From Stentor coeruleus (lineage: Eukaryota; Ciliophora; Heterotrichea; Heterotrichida; Stentoridae): a DNA stretch of 24,788 nucleotides. A program made the translations under genes and the position numbers. Positions 1 to 9,895 of this stretch are shown here, piece after piece. How positions within the stretch are numbered: the first letter of the stretch is position 1; each line of letters starts with the position of its first letter. Under the pieces are notes generated by a model. It had not been told where the DNA came from. It worked only from the letters and a program-made list of their open reading frames with translations, and did not search any database. The DNA is taken from contig MPUH01001069.1 of assembly GCA_001970955.1 (NCBI GenBank), forward strand, positions 1 through 24,788, given 5' to 3'.

Positions 1-54
1 AGAGTAATCGGTCGCTGCAAGACTTTCATTATAGAAGATAAGAAAAAGAAGTAA
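1..54 (+). CDS. Partial 3' end of an upstream gene (uncertain)
   Basis: From the window edge, frame 1 is open for 17 codons and stops at TAA 52-54. The encoded tail is basic and ends in four lysines. The next 300 bases are G-rich and C-poor on the + strand (61-180: about 27 G against 3 C), the same skew seen after the stop of the RING gene, which suggests that a + strand gene ends here. Too little is visible to name a product, and a chance open frame of this length is possible. Confidence 0.35.
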   Translation, partial: RVIGRCKTFIIEDKKKK

Positions 55-484
55 ATAATCTTCATAGATAGGATAAAAAGTATTTGGAAAAAATAGACTC
101 ATTGGAATATGATTAGAGAAATTAAATTAGGGATTTTGATATAAAGAATGAGGAGAAGGAAATATGTGATTGGATTTTTATAAGAAAAAATTGTATGATA
201 AAATAAATTACTAAGATATTTGTATGAGAATACATTTGTGAAGTTAGGAGGGTGTTAAAAGTATATAAGTTTATATTAGATGATAAATATTACAATCAAA
301 AAAGAAAAATATTAGATTTGTATAAGAAAACTAAAAGTAGGAATCCATCTGACTATAGAAACTATACAAAATCAAACATCAAAAGTTAAAAAAACCCTTC
401 AAACATAACCCTAAATTTCCCTTATAAAATTATCTTCAATCCTATAAGTATATAAACCTAAAAAACTATAAACATTTATTAATT
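55..484. other. Intergenic spacer with a sharp skew switch
   Basis: No gene is seen. The first part (about 55-340) is rich in A and G on the + strand. From about 345 to 484 it becomes A/C-rich and nearly free of G (361-480: about 24 C, 2 G). I read this as the 3' flank of an upstream gene followed by the 5' flank and leader of the RING gene. No TATA box or other known promoter motif was recognised. Confidence 0.5.
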
Positions 485-1672
485 ATGGTTGAAAGCCTAA
501 CCTATTGTTCTATCTGTTTCGAAGAATACGACAAAGAAGACCGCATACCACTCTTAGTAAGCTGTGGGCATACATTCTGTAAATCCTGTCTTCTCCTTCT
601 TCCTGAACCCCTAAAATGTCCACATTGCCGATACGCAGAAATTCGTAGTTTATCAGAACTTCCAAAAAACATCCTAGTCTATCAAATTCAAGCCCAACTC
701 AATCCAAGTGATTTGCCTATGTGTAACCATTCTGAATTATTATTCTATTGTAAAGTCTGCAAATACCCAATTTGTATTACTTGTGTTGTTCATCATAGTA
801 ACCATGGATTACTCAATCTTAATGATCCTGAATTACCTAATCTTATCAATACGCATTTAGATCAAATCCGTTCAGCTTATCTTTTTCGAATGGAAGAATG
901 CCGAAAACGTAAAGAAAAAAGTGAGGCAATGCTTAAAGAATGGCGTGAGTCTTATGAGGAAAACCATCAGCTTATTAAACAAACCTTTGCTAAAATGCGA
1001 GAAAATGTTGAAACTGAAGAACATTTTTACTTAGAAAAAATAAACTCGCTTTTTCAAAAAATGTGCAACCAACAAGATGATAATTTGCAAACTAGTTATA
1101 AAGTTGAAGTTTTAGTTGATGATGAATGGATTTGGAGTAATTTTAAGAGAATTGGGAATATTGGGATTTTTAACCCATCGAGGCAGGAATGTTTGGTAAG
1201 AAGGAGTAGGAATGTTAAAGCACTTAACTGGAAATACTCTGGGAGGATTGATGCTTTAAGTTTTAAGGTTGATAAAGAGATTTATTTGTGTGCTATTGGT
1301 GTATGTACACCTTACAAGCTAGATAAAGAAACAATAATTAATGAGATTAAAATATTAAGAGGACAAACAACGAGGAGTGAAGTTATTTATTTACATTCAA
1401 AAGTTTTTAAAATTGTTGTGGATTTTACTTCTGGGGTTTGTAGAGTACCTTTAGAAGCTATGGTAAAAGTATATCCAGATGAGTATTATACATTGTATCT
1501 TAAAATATCTGGGGCAAAAACTTTTAAGTGTGTAGATTCTTTGGTAAGTGCAAAAGGAAGAGATGATACATGTTTTCAATTTGCTAATACGATTTTTGTT
1601 AAGGATGATGAAAGTAATAGAACGGATATTTTGTGTGGTCCATTAGTGGACTTTTATTATATTAGAGAATAA
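485..1672 (+). CDS. RING / B-box / coiled-coil / PHR-domain protein, probable E3 ubiquitin ligase
   Basis: The 395-residue product starts with a C3HC4 RING finger (C8, C11, C27, H29, C32, C35, C45, C48), the domain that binds E2 enzymes and promotes ubiquitin transfer. A B-box-like zinc finger follows (C80, H82, C89, C92, C97, C100 and His at 103/104 and 107). Residues about 120-200 are a Lys/Glu-rich coiled coil. The last 160 residues resemble a PHR domain, the beta-sandwich of Pam/Highwire/RPM-1 and BTBD proteins: W-K-Y-S-G-R-I-D-A-L-S-F-K-V-D-K, then an A-I-G-V strand, and G-P-L-V-D-F-Y-Y at the end. The order is TRIM-like, with PHR in place of SPRY. The ORF is complete, without introns, and the start is the first ATG after a G-poor leader. 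The substrate is unknown. The RING call is firm; the PHR call is good but made by eye. Confidence 0.9.
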   Translation: MVESLTYCSICFEEYDKEDRIPLLVSCGHTFCKSCLLLLPEPLKCPHCRYAEIRSLSELPKNILVYQIQAQLNPSDLPMCNHSELLFYCKVCKYPICITCVVHHSNHGLLNLNDPELPNLINTHLDQIRSAYLFRMEECRKRKEKSEAMLKEWRESYEENHQLIKQTFAKMRENVETEEHFYLEKINSLFQKMCNQQDDNLQTSYKVEVLVDDEWIWSNFKRIGNIGIFNPSRQECLVRRSRNVKALNWKYSGRIDALSFKVDKEIYLCAIGVCTPYKLDKETIINEIKILRGQTTRSEVIYLHSKVFKIVVDFTSGVCRVPLEAMVKVYPDEYYTLYLKISGAKTFKCVDSLVSAKGRDDTCFQFANTIFVKDDESNRTDILCGPLVDFYYIRE

Positions 1673-3368
1673 TAGTTTTGTTATTAGTTTTTTTAAGATG
1701 AAATTTGTATTTAAATGTTAAATAAGGATTTTATTTATATAATGTTTGGTTAAGTTATCCTCTAAGAATGATTTTTTTAATTTTGTATTAGGCTGTAAAT
1801 AGAAGTTGTAATGATTAACTGTTAGTTTTAGAGTTAGAGAGGTAATATAAAATGTGTTTATGTGAGAAAAAAATTTAGTTAATCTGTGAAGATATTAAAT
1901 TATTGAGAGATATTATTTTTGGTACCCAGATGAAAAATTTTAAAACACCATAATACAAAATTCTTTAGTGTTGTACAAATTGGAATCTTGAAAAAAAAAT
2001 TCGATATTGCAGGTTGAGGAGTATAGCAAGAATTCAGTACTAATACATTCATTGTTTCAAATTTTGCAATAAATCTATTTTTATATAATTAATATACAGT
2101 AAAAACTATAATATAGAAAACTTAAAAAATTAGTATTTGCATTAGCTAGGGGCTTATATGGATTTTTCCGCTATTCGCAGGTTGTCTATTCACTTTAATA
2201 TCAAAAAAAATAAAGTTTGATTATTCCGCTATTCGCAGGTTGTCTATTCACTTTAATATCAAAAAAAATAAAGTTTGATTATCATAGCACCGAAAGCAAT
2301 AGATAATTTGGCTTAAAGTTTGTGATAAATGGTTGTTTAAAAGAAGCATAGTCGTATTTTTTTATTAGAAAAATATAATTAACTAATATAAAAACAAAGG
2401 TATTGAGTATAATGAAAAATAGTCTAGGCCGAAAGATTAAAGACGAAAATAGTTTTAAACAAGTTGTTAAGATTTGCAAGTTTGAACTCTGATAAAATAC
2501 AAACGCAACTAGAATTTTTAGCTTTTTATTGAAATTTGTGAGGAAATGAGTATAATAAGTTAAATAATTGCCTAAACATTGATTCTACAAGAGTCCAAAT
2601 GATATTATAATAATTTTTTAACATAAAATATTTTCCTTTTATATGCTTGGAAGATATATTATTTAGTTCGGACTAGGTTTATTTGCAGACAGTATGCTTT
2701 TATTGAAATAATTCTTTGAGTATGCCTAGAAGGAAATAATAATACTAGTTATGGTACATCTAAAAACTTAGAATTTATAAAATTGTTGCCTAAATCTATA
2801 TAAATAATTTTACCATAGTGTTTAAATTTTAGAAATTAAATTAAACATGCACATTAGCTGCACTATTTTATGATTTTAGTCTTTTATTAAACTATAATGA
2901 TATAAATTTGCTTAAAATACTTATATTATTTTCAAAATAGTCCTATTTATTTTCCATATGCTTATGATAGTTAACTTTGAATGATAAAAAGCATATAAAA
3001 GTGCTTGATTATATGATAAACGAAAGAAATTAAGATTTTATTACTTCACATGGCGATTATTATATATTAACAATTAAACTAATGCTGTATTTTTAAGTTT
3101 AATTATTTCATTTTTTTTGTAACGCATTCCAATACAAAGCATTTTCTTGGAATAATTTTGTATAAAATCCCTTTTTATCTTAGAGATTATACAAATATAA
3201 TCCAAACTAACTATTTTTTAGCATATAAATCATTTTTTTACTTGAAAAATTATTATCTAGTCATACTTTATTATATCTTAAAATATAAATTTCATTAAGA
3301 TTTAATGTAAGTATTAGTTATAAAGCTTAACTAGATTTTTGGTTTATACAAAAATTAAGTATTGGGAT
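1673..3368. other. Gene-free AT-rich spacer
   Basis: No convincing gene was found on either strand in 1.7 kb. The first 190 bases are the G-rich 3' flank of the RING gene (1681-1860: about 31 G, 5 C). The perfect 58-nt tandem duplication at 2166-2281 lies inside and is listed separately. The rest is dense in stops in all frames, with many A and T runs. Confidence 0.5.
2166..2281. repeat. Perfect 58-nt direct tandem duplication
   Basis: Positions 2166-2223 and 2224-2281 are identical over 58 nt, each starting TTCCGCTATTCGCAGG and ending AAAGTTTGATTA. The first 28 nt are clearly more GC-rich than the surroundings. There is no third copy. A true recent tandem duplication and an unmerged assembly overlap (like those at the two N positions) both fit. 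Confidence 0.95.
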
Positions 3369-3761
3369 TTAAAAAACTATGCAGGTGCATGAAGATTTTG
3401 GCTTCTTACACTTTATAACATCTCTAAATGCTTTAGGGGCGTTTCTAAAGGGTGCAAGTCTTTCTACAGGATAAAAACTCTTTTTCTTCTTTATAACTCC
3501 TGCTTGAGTTTTAAGTTCAAAATCAAAATAACTTTTTGAACATTCAGCAGTTTGCGATGATAAATTATGAAAATTGATTTTCCTTTTAAATTTTTTTTGT
3601 GCTTGTTTAATGCTTTCGTAAAAATCTGAGCTAAGGTTTCCGTAAGTATTTACGTTTATTTTGCTAAGAGAATCATGAGGTTCATCATCCTCTATATGCA
3701 TAACTTCTATAGAATATCTTATACCTTTAGTTCGTGGTTGTAAGGCTTGGCTTGTCGACAT
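3369..3761 (-). CDS. Small CaaX-box protein, family subgroup A
   Basis: This 130-residue basic protein has an unrecognised fold. The family N-terminal signature is K-G-I-R-Y-S-I-E-V at 12-20, followed by an acidic patch (E-D-D-E, 24-27). A block L-S-x-D-F-x-x-S-x-x-Q-A-x-x-x-F-x-x-K-I-x-x-H is shared with the gene at 10668-11144, and N-T-Y-G-N just before it is shared with the gene at 19873. The C-terminus is C125-T-C127-I-V-F, a CaaX box with a second Cys two residues upstream, after a Lys-rich tract. From CaaX biology (established), Cys127 should be prenylated and Cys125 could be palmitoylated, giving a membrane anchor; this is inference here. The start is an ATG in A-rich context. The nearest genes are about 2 kb away on either side. 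Confidence 0.8.
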   Translation of the reverse strand: MSTSQALQPRTKGIRYSIEVMHIEDDEPHDSLSKINVNTYGNLSSDFYESIKQAQKKFKRKINFHNLSSQTAECSKSYFDFELKTQAGVIKKKKSFYPVERLAPFRNAPKAFRDVIKCKKPKSSCTCIVF

Positions 3762-5818
3762 TTATAAAGTAATAAATATTTATTATTTATATAATATGTA
3801 CCGAATTAGCTTACAAAATTTTGATTATGCTAAGGAAATCAATAAAATATTACATCGATTATATATTATAGCAATTAAACATCTAGCATATAAACTTTAT
3901 TAGTGTTAAAACTCTAAATATCATGCTGTTTTATAATAATTTTAAAGCATCTAAATTATTGAATATTTTATAAGAAAAAAAGCATATTCATAAGTTATGA
4001 TAAATGCAATTACCTATCTTTGAAAAAGAAATTGTATTCCTATAAACTTAAATAAGTTAGAGACTAGTGAAATTCCATTATGTCTTTTAAGTTTAAATAT
4101 GGAAATGACTAAGCAGATTTCTATATGCCTACCCAGGCCAATTTAAGATACTGGCTAGATAAATCTTAGCATTAAATTATAACACAAATTCGTCTTGCTA
4201 AGTGCGAAATATCAGATGTTTTACCATAAGCTTAGTCTCCCAAGCTAAATTATAAATAAATCATCTGATTTCTTTATTAAATATATATTCGCTTATTGTC
4301 AGAAAAGCTTTAAAGTTTTCAAAGAAAAAAGCTATATGCATTATTTAATCATAAACTTAATGCTTTTTACAAATTTGTTTAAACCTTCTAATAGATTACT
4401 CTAATATCTTTATCTATGTACTATTTGCAGGAATAGCATATCATCATATTTAGTTTTCATCTTAAAAATGAATCATTAGGATTAAGCTAAACAGAGCTGA
4501 AAATAATTTTTTCTAATGTGATTATTTTTTTCCCCTTGGCTGTTTTTTTTTTGTTTTTGAAATAATCACTTATCAAATAGGTATTAAATGATTATTAACT
4601 TTAATAGTAATATTATATATAGAAAATTGTAAACTAAATTAGCTAAATAGAAATACATACAGATGTGATTTAAATTTTATGGGTTTAGAAATACCTACCA
4701 AAGCTAAGCATATTTTTAGGTTTGCAAGATTAACTAATTACAAAATATTAGAATAAGATCAGTATAATTTTTGCAATTACGAATATAAAATCTTAAAATA
4801 CCAGAGGGTATAAGATAATAAATCATTGAATATTTTCTATCATCAAATGCTATCTTTTATAGCTATATTATAAAAATATATAATCATTATATAGACATAT
4901 TTGTATTTTTTTAGCTGGTAATATTTATTTGCATTATATATACATATATTATCTTTGATAGTTACTTGGCTGTCTTAAATTTTATTAAATACTTTTATTA
5001 AAGAAATATATTTAATCTCGTCAGAAAATACAATTCAAATGCTCTATAAAATTATTGTATTTCAAAAAATTATAATTATAAACTTTATTATTCGTAGGGA
5101 TAAATGAAATCCTATATAAATGTTAAACTTTATTTTCTTTTGATATATCTTTTTAATTCCTAGTTGTTTGCCCTATGCTTTTAGCTTTAATTAATATATT
5201 TCATCTTAATGCACTGTTGTTGCTTGCAAGGCCTATAACGCCAAAAAATATGCTCATCTAGCTTATGCTTAAATGATTTGGTTTATTGCCAAAAATTCTT
5301 AAGATCATTTAATTTTCAGTAAAGAAATCTTAGTTGCATTTCTTTCAGTTTTGTATTAGTTTAAACAACCTACATTGATGTTTTAGAGTATAAAACTTTG
5401 ATTTGATCTTGTGTAGTTGATAGGGAAAATATTGTAAAAAAATGTCAGTGCTATTTGTAATTGTTTAATAAATAATTCTGCTTACTTTTTATATTTGGGT
5501 TATTTTAACTGATGACCCTCAAAATTTCAAAACCTTTAATCCTAATATTTATGGATACTATATTAAATGCCTAGAATATGAGAAAATTGATGTTTAGTTT
5601 CTTTCCATATACTTTCAAATTGATAATCAGAAATTATATGCATGTTTCTAAAAATTGGCTAATTTACTCTTACAATTAGTTGTGAATAAATTTTTGAATA
5701 TTTTAAACTGCGAATCATAGCTTAAATGAAGAATTACTGTTTTTGAAAGAGGGAATATTCCAATAAAAAACCCCTTATATTTCACCAAAAACTATGATAG
5801 CTATAAATAAGCTTAATT
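3762..5818. other. Gene-free AT-rich spacer
   Basis: About 2 kb lies between a - strand and a + strand family gene, so it holds both 5' flanks. Only very short ORFs are present. I found no remnant of the family that I could align with confidence, and no RNA gene. The composition is AT-rich throughout, with frequent short motifs of the type AAGCTTA and TATGC that I cannot assign to any function. Confidence 0.45.
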
Positions 5819-6199
5819 ATGAATTGTTTTAGAAGTCGAAAAGCCAAAAAGCAAGTTAGTACTAGATACTTTATTTCTCTTACACCAGTTAAGTCAGTAA
5901 TTATGCCTTCCATTATCTCGCTTTCTCCTAAAGAAAACAACAATCTCAGCCCTTTAAATTTTTACCCAAGACTAAAAAATATAATCCCACATTCTCCAAA
6001 GTTTATAATACAGTTTTCAAACCCTAAAAACAGATTGGCTTTACCAGAAAGTAATCAAAGAAAAAATTTTTTTTCCAAAGAAGATATACTAATCACTTTA
6101 AAAGATTTATCTGGTAGCGAAAATCACATCATAGACATTAAAAAAATCCCCAGCAATTCGAATTATTTTAACAAAAATTACATATCAGATTTATATTAA
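5819..6199 (+). CDS. Small protein with N-terminal Cys and basic run, family subgroup B, no CaaX box
   Basis: A 126-residue protein of unknown function. It begins M-N-C-F-R-S-R-K-A-K-K, a Cys at residue 3 followed by a polybasic run, like N-terminally palmitoylated peripheral membrane proteins. The next segment, T-R-Y-F-I-S-L-T-P-V-K, matches the gene at 7598 (E-K-Y-Y-I-S-L-T-P-M-R), so the two are paralogues. The body is rich in Asn, Ser, Pro and Lys and is probably disordered. Unlike all other members it lacks a C-terminal Cys and ends in I-S-D-L-Y, so any lipid anchor would have to be N-terminal. The start is an ATG after a leader rich in A and C. It is transcribed in the same direction as the next two loci (7598 and the broken gene at 8591). 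Membrane attachment is inference. Confidence 0.65.
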   Translation: MNCFRSRKAKKQVSTRYFISLTPVKSVIMPSIISLSPKENNNLSPLNFYPRLKNIIPHSPKFIIQFSNPKNRLALPESNQRKNFFSKEDILITLKDLSGSENHIIDIKKIPSNSNYFNKNYISDLY

Positions 6200-7597
6200 C
6201 CAAAATTGTTTAAATTTATTTAATGCTTAATCATATACTTTTTGAGTTTTAACACCCTAACCACCTTATAAAAGAAGTAATACTTGAACTAGAAATCAAG
6301 TTAAGAGATAATAAAATTCTTCTAATATAATACCAAAATTTTCTATTAAACTAAAAAAATGCATTCATATTATACTAAAAAGTGATAAATCCTTTGAATA
6401 CAGAAGTTTATAAAAACTAAGTATTATATGGGACTTATGATAGTTGCTCTTTGTTATGTGTTTTGCTATTCATATTAACAGATATCAAATAATATTACTT
6501 CCTATCAGAAATGCAAGAATGTCTACTTATATGATTTTGTATACTAATTTTATAGTATAAGTAATTTCTGAGATGAAGCTGTAAGAGTTTTATGCTTATA
6601 ATTTGCATTAAAAGTAACTAGAAGTATAAATATATAGTTTAAAGATAATATTTGTTTAAGATTGTGTTTAACGAATTTATCTGAAATCAGGGTGTTTTAT
6701 AAATCTAGTTAGTTTGATATATTTATTGTAAATTATTGCTAAAATGAGATTAGAAATTATTTAGGAATTTATATTGTAATATTATTGGCGAAAGTAGTAG
6801 AATATGAAAATTTAGAGTAATTATCTAAATGGTGTAACACAATTAAAGTAAAGACTTAACTAAGCGACTTTTTATTATACCTTTTAAGTATATATATATA
6901 TTATATTTTATACCTAAAGTTGTAATATATTCATCTTTAAACTTATTAAAATTAGTTAAAGCTATATAAAATTTTAATAGTAAATTTTAATATACTGCTA
7001 GCATATTAGACGATTAATAAGGCTGAAATTTTATAATCTTTAAGAATTTCTAAGCTATATTTTACTAATAATGCTAGTTTTTGTAAAATGCATAGAGCCA
7101 ACTAAGCTTAAGATTTTTATATCATCTTCATAATATTTTTTTTATCAAAGTTTTTTCGATATTTTAACTTTTAGATATAAATCTTCAGTCAAGTTTAAAC
7201 CACTTAAGACAAATTTAACCACTCATTATGATTGATTAATATTTCACTTGAAAATCATTCAAAGCTGTAAAACTCAGGGTTAAGTTTAAACAGCTAAACT
7301 TATGTCTTAAGACTATTAAAACTCTTCTTGATAGCTCAATAATATTTCAAACCTTGAAAAACAACTTTTTATTTACAACTCCTTACTACTATAGTAACAA
7401 ATATACCAATTATCCAAGTGTAAACTTAAGTCTTAGCTCTATTATTTAAACACACTTCAATAATCTTTCTTATAATCTTCAGACTATTATAAGCAATATT
7501 ACTAAAAAATCAATTATTTCACATATAAAGCCTAAAATTTATTATCTATAATACTAATATACTTAAATTTCATCATAAAATTTATATTATTATAAAT
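6200..7597. other. Gene-free AT-rich spacer
   Basis: No gene is seen between two co-directional subgroup B genes. The last 450 bases (about 7150-7597) become C-rich and G-poor, the usual look of a 5' flank here. It includes an (AT)n-like run near 6890-6905. No RNA gene or repeat was recognised. Confidence 0.45.
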
Positions 7598-7981
7598 ATG
7601 TTCTGTTGTACTAAAAGCAAGCCCAAAAAAAAAGGAACGGAAAAATATTATATTTCGCTAACACCTATGAGAATAAGTTTACTTTCTGATATACACGTTG
7701 CTTCAGATTGTTCGCCAAATACTAATGCGTTGACTCCTAATTACAGCACAACAACTTTATTTAAGCACGCTCAATCTTTCAAATCTGATTTAAGCCAGAA
7801 AAATAGTGCTAAGAACGAATTTCTTAAAGATGTAAAATCACAAAGAGCATCGAGCCAGAAATTGCAAACGAACGAATATCTTAATGATGTAAAATCACAA
7901 AGGCCATCGAGTCAGAAATTACAAAAGCCTATACAAAATATTTATAGTCACAATCGATCCAAGTATTGTGAAATTTTTTAA
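7598..7981 (+). CDS. Small protein with N-terminal Cys pair, internal repeat and CaaX-like end, family subgroup B
   Basis: A 127-residue protein of unknown function with candidate lipid sites at both ends. It starts M-F-C-C-T-K-S-K-P-K-K-K-G, a double Cys before a Lys run typical of palmitoylated N-termini. It ends Y-C-E-I-F, a CaaX box with Cys124. The segment E-K-Y-Y-I-S-L-T-P-M-R is shared with the gene at 5819. Residues 73-110 are two copies of a 19-residue unit (N-E-[FY]-L-x-D-V-K-S-Q-R-x-S-S-Q-K-L-Q-x) encoded by a 57-nt tandem repeat. The body is Ser/Lys/Gln-rich and probably disordered. The start is an ATG after a C-rich, G-poor leader. Dual lipidation is inferred from motifs only. 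Confidence 0.75.
   Translation: MFCCTKSKPKKKGTEKYYISLTPMRISLLSDIHVASDCSPNTNALTPNYSTTTLFKHAQSFKSDLSQKNSAKNEFLKDVKSQRASSQKLQTNEYLNDVKSQRPSSQKLQKPIQNIYSHNRSKYCEIF
7814..7927 (+). repeat. 57-nt in-frame tandem repeat (2 copies) inside a coding gene
   Basis: Positions 7814-7870 and 7871-7927 are diverged copies of a 57-nt unit encoding 19 residues each. Most differences keep the residue or make a mild change (F/Y, K/N, A/P, T/K), so the repeat appears to have been kept as coding sequence after duplication. Confidence 0.9.
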
Positions 7982-8590
7982 TTAGCTTTAGCTTAGTTAA
8001 TCAAAATTAATCTGTTGCATTTTTATAAAGTATGCCAAATACTAATATAGCTGTTTATATTAAAAGTTCATATATTATGTCTGATTTTTTATTAAAATAT
8101 GTATATATCTAGCTAAAATAGAATCTATAGTTTAATAATAAACTGAAAACTTAATCATATATTTTATAAGTGGTAACTAATAAAACCACTGCTAACTTCC
8201 ACAGCCAATATCATTAAATCATTTGATTTGCTACTTTTATATTTTTTTTTAGATAATATCATTGTCATACACATTTACTATTTCTTTATACTTAGATTTA
8301 ATATATTTAACTAATTATCTGAAACCTTGTAACGCGTAATTACATATCTTAAAAAAAATTATAATAATTTTCCTAGTTGCATACCAGTTAGCTTAATCCC
8401 ACTTAATAATTACTTGATATAAAATGTCTTCATCTAAATCATCAAGCGTTACATCAAAGCCACATAACCTACCAAATTCCAAACCAAATGGCTGGAAACT
8501 AGATTCAGACTTGGAATTAACTATCAATAAATAATCCTTTTCAAATATATTTAATGAGTCTAGTATCGATATGCAACTTATACCTTTATT
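7982..8590. other. Spacer and probable 5' flank of the broken gene at 8591
   Basis: No supported gene. The last 200 bases are C-rich and G-poor on the + strand, as before other + strand genes. They carry a 36-codon + strand ORF from 8424 and an antisense open frame (8393-8602) that lacks an ATG. I treat both as by-products of that composition (see rejected items). Confidence 0.45.
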
Positions 8591-8867
8591 ATGATTACTC
8601 AATAGCGAAAATATTGCTCAATATAGTATCTTATTTAAAGAGAATTGTCCTAACGAAGATTTCTTAGAAGAAGATGCTCTTAAGATAATACAAGATTTAG
8701 CAAAATCTGTTGAAGAGCTCTTAAAGAAAATCAAATCTCAGACTCAAACTCTTAATGAAATAATAAACACTGATGAAGTAAGGTATAGAATTGAATTAAA
8801 ACTGAAAATCAAAAATGCTATTGATAAAGTTAAAGCTAAGAAAAAAGATATTTGCCAAACTTTTTAA
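8591..8867 (+). pseudogene. Broken (frameshifted) CaaX family gene, subgroup C
   Basis: The frame ending at TAA 8865-8867 encodes a typical family member. It has an N-terminal Y-S-I-L-F strand followed by an acidic patch (P-N-E-D-F-L-E-E-D), a coiled-coil body (D-A-L-K-I-I-Q-D-L ... V-E-E-L-L-K-K-I ... T-D-E-V-R-Y-R-I-E-L-K-L) and a Lys-rich tail ending C-Q-T-F. The body aligns with the genes at 11847, 21989 and 23589. The frame has no ATG. The expected ATG (8591-8593) is one base out of phase and runs into TAG at 8603-8605, so one extra base lies near 8597-8600. Without it the product would be about 91 residues. The strongly G-rich region after the stop (8881-9060: about 36 G, 2 C) supports + strand transcription. 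A real disabling indel and a sequencing error cannot be told apart here. Confidence 0.75.
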
Positions 8868-9547
8868 TATGATAAGGAAAAATAGATTTATAAGGTTATT
8901 TAGTTAGATAATAGATTTTTAAGATGCTTTTTATGGAAAATTTTAGAGTTTATAGGTAGATATAATAGTTTTTGAAATATATTTGAGAGTGAAATAGAAG
9001 TTTTTTGGTAAAATTTTGTTTAAATGGGGGGAAATCATAAAAATTTAGTGTTTTTTAGGTTTTAAAAAGAAAAGTTTTTGATTTCGTTGATGCTTTATAT
9101 TATTTTAAGTAGAGGATATATAGTTTGTATATACTATGTGACTTTGAAAGTTTTAGCCTGTCGTGTATAAGTAAAAATGAATTTTATTATTTTCTTAGGC
9201 TTTACGTAAATCATTAGACTAATTAAATTTGATTTTTTGAGTTAACTTTTATAGATATGAAATACCTTGAGTGCTTTATTTTATCTAAAACCTTGCATAA
9301 ATTATTATTTTTTCATCTTTCCTACACATTAATAATTACTTTTTTTAACTCACCAATTCTTGAAAACTAACAAAACTTAACTTAAAATCTTTTCCTATGA
9401 TTAAAAAAACAATTTCATCGAAAACTAATTTTTTTTGTAGCGACTTATCTTTACTTTTTAAAATGTAACCGTGTTCCCTTCAAATAAACTATCTTTATAT
9501 AAATTATAGCATTAAAGATAATTTCTATTAGCGTAAAAGTATGGAAG
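8868..9547. other. Convergent 3' flanks between the 8591 and 9548 genes
   Basis: No gene. The left part (8880-9060) is extremely G-rich relative to C. From about 9260 onward it is C-rich (9361-9540: about 20 C, 9 G). This is what two converging 3' flanks should look like if 3' flanks are G-rich on the coding strand. No hairpin terminator or poly(A) signal was singled out. Confidence 0.5.
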
Positions 9548-9895
9548 TTAAAAAATTAAGCAAGAGCATGAGTTTTGCTTCCTCTTTGCCTCGTTAAGTT
9601 TAAGCTTTAGTAAAAGTTCTTGAGGTGTTATATGAACTTCTGGTATAGCTCCAAGTTTTTTATTTGGGTTTTGATTCTTAAGTATAGTTGAAATTGGGAT
9701 TCTACCAGGGTTTTGCTTCATAATTTGGCAATTCTTTTTAACGCTTTTTAGCCTGCAGTTAATACTTTGAGAGTCTCCAGAAGATGATTCTTCTTCTCTA
9801 AGTGAATTATATGTTTCTGATTCTATTTCTAATCTTTCTGGCTTTACCAATGGCAGGACGCTACTTATTTCAATCGTCAGTGCTTCAGTATCCAT
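9548..9895 (-). CDS. Small CaaX-box protein, family member (unplaced subgroup)
   Basis: A 115-residue protein of unknown function. The N-terminus has the family-like strand A-L-T-I-E-I-S-S-V (residues 5-13) and then an acidic/Ser segment (E-E-E-S-S-S-G-D, around 34-41). The second half is basic, with a short amphipathic helix (P-Q-E-L-L-L-K-L-K-L-N-E-A-K-R-K) leading to N-S-C110-S-C112-L-I-F. The end is a CaaX box with a second Cys two residues upstream, the same C-x-C-a-a-F layout as the gene at 3369. Prenylation with nearby palmitoylation is the natural reading but is inference. The ATG is preceded by AATAAA-type A-rich sequence. It heads the leftward series with 10668 and 11847. Confidence 0.8.
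   Translation of the reverse strand: MDTEALTIEISSVLPLVKPERLEIESETYNSLREEESSSGDSQSINCRLKSVKKNCQIMKQNPGRIPISTILKNQNPNKKLGAIPEVHITPQELLLKLKLNEAKRKQNSCSCLIF

Noticed and set aside
2282..2479. 65-codon hydrophobic - strand frame.
   Set aside because: It starts at TTG, has no ATG in place, and its Phe/Leu/Ile-rich translation is what AT-rich non-coding DNA gives.
8424..8534. 36-codon + strand ORF in phase with the broken gene, suggesting a longer gene with two in-frame stops.
   Set aside because: The Ser/Lys-rich translation lacks family features, and a single-base shift near 8597-8600 explains the locus more simply.
8393..8602. Antisense 69-codon open frame beside the broken gene, with I-S-C-I-S-I-L-D-S resembling the N-terminus of the gene at 10668; considered as an inverted gene half (scrambled gene).
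   Set aside because: It has no ATG (the first codon is TTG) and lies in the C-rich 5' flank of a + strand gene, where antisense acidic frames arise by composition. The + strand frame at 8591 already contains its own N-terminal signature, so an inversion is not needed.
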